Source of the DNA: Bacteroidetes bacterium HGW-Bacteroidetes-16
Lineage (GTDB): Bacteria > Bacteroidota > Bacteroidia > Bacteroidales > F082
Assembly: GCA_002840975.1 (NCBI GenBank)
Contig: PHDN01000005.1
Coordinates: forward strand, 112,177 to 176,176
Length of the DNA: 64,000 nucleotides
Direction: 5' to 3'
In this document: positions 63,609-64,000 of the stretch, piece after piece
Layout of the letters: every line of letters begins with the position of its first letter
Position numbering within the stretch: the stretch's first letter is position 1
The notes under the pieces: generated by a model
What the model was told of the DNA's origin: nothing
Seen by the model: the letters and a program-made list of their open reading frames with translations, nothing else
The model's database searches: none
Program-made: the position numbers and the translations under genes

Positions 63609-64000
63609 AACTGCAATGTTTCTATTTTAAATTAACCGCTATCGAATGGCAATATGCGGAGGCTGGGATTTCGAAGCTCCAACTTATCAAACCGTTACAA
63701 CTTCGATTAAATGTACAAAAGTTTAAATTACCCACATCCCCCGGCTTAGATATATTGCGTGTTGAACTAAATCCCTTCGGGATAGCCTTTTTTAAAGCGA
63801 ATCTATGCATCAGTTTACTTTATATGTCCAGGATAAAATTAAGCTTTTAATCTCAAAAGTGGTTCTTTTATTTTTACACAAAAGTTCAAAATTATAAAGG
63901 CGGATTATTTATCTTGTCAACCAATTCTTGTTAAGACGCCATTTTACATCTCCATAATTCTCTGGAATTCAATAGAAAAAATTCAAAACCGTCGATAAGT
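63609..64000. other. Non-coding right end of the window
   Basis: Upstream of rsgA I see no reliable gene. The right end holds the second copy of the direct repeat. Confidence 0.5.
63922..64000. repeat. Direct repeat, right copy (cut by window end)
   Basis: 79 bases identical to 58340-58418; the match may continue beyond the window. The bases just before differ between copies, so the left boundary of the repeat is at CAATTC. Confidence 0.85.

Noticed and set aside
63622..63810. Open frame of 62 codons on the minus strand upstream of rsgA
   Set aside because: Low-complexity product without family pattern or promoter; probably chance.

Overview
The window looks like a chromosomal segment of a member of the Bacteroidota, most likely a Bacteroidales/Marinilabiliales-type anaerobe or facultative anaerobe. 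The evidence is that many genes are preceded by the Bacteroidota -7 promoter element TAnnTTTG and few by a strong Shine-Dalgarno. The gene content also fits: a lipid A locus with lpxC and fabZ head to tail, a fused pyruvate:ferredoxin oxidoreductase beside a dihydroorotate-dehydrogenase-like protein, an OmpA/TPR outer-membrane protein, a SPOR-domain barrel protein, adjacent purC and phoH, and a Wzx/Wzy/Wzz polysaccharide set. The genus is not determined.

Layout. 1-762: the 3' end of an unrecognised gene, then a non-coding stretch. 763-5932: a compact seven-gene type II fatty acid/polyketide-like operon (thioesterase, two intact ketosynthases, two ketosynthase-like proteins without the catalytic cysteine, an acyl carrier protein and a hotdog dehydratase). 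It resembles the core of aryl-polyene/flexirubin clusters, but no reductase, ligase or transporter is beside it. 6044-8406: a KamA-family radical SAM protein, an ArfB-like ribosome rescue hydrolase and two tRNAs. 8509-34970: housekeeping and envelope genes (mutS, an rRNA/tRNA methyltransferase, an OmpA-TPR protein, deoxynucleoside kinase/folK, glucosaminidase, sppA, nifJ, a hybrid histidine kinase, a nucleoid-associated protein, alaS, an M23 peptidase, a MerR regulator, a PAP2 phosphatase).

34979-44111 holds a glycosyltransferase, purD, rnhB, the lipid A genes lpxD-lpxC-fabZ-lpxA, efp and a second LpxD-like acyltransferase. lpxC and fabZ are in the same reading frame, separated only by one TAA and one codon, so the usual Bacteroidota LpxC-FabZ fusion appears to be split by a single stop. 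44132-49365 is a minus-strand surface polysaccharide operon (flippase, two Wzz-like proteins, ligase/polymerase). 49484-58255 carries tyrS, a tandem pair of outer-membrane barrels, a superoxide dismutase, a SirB1-like protein, purC, phoH, a SAM hydrolase and an NAD-dependent epimerase.

58256-64000 is an accessory region unlike the rest. Four unrelated genes, all on the minus strand (a nuclease-like protein, a lipoprotein, a BRO-N antirepressor-like protein and RsgA), are separated by three diverged copies of one dispersed repeat. Two of the genes are flanked by short inverted motifs. One pair, GTTGGGC and GCCCAAC, fits the core sites of integron gene cassettes exactly. A perfect direct repeat of at least 79 bp bounds the region (58340-58418 and 63922-64000). 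No integrase or transposase is visible in the window. This region, the reduced ketosynthase operon and the altered KamA active site are the best candidates for something not yet described.
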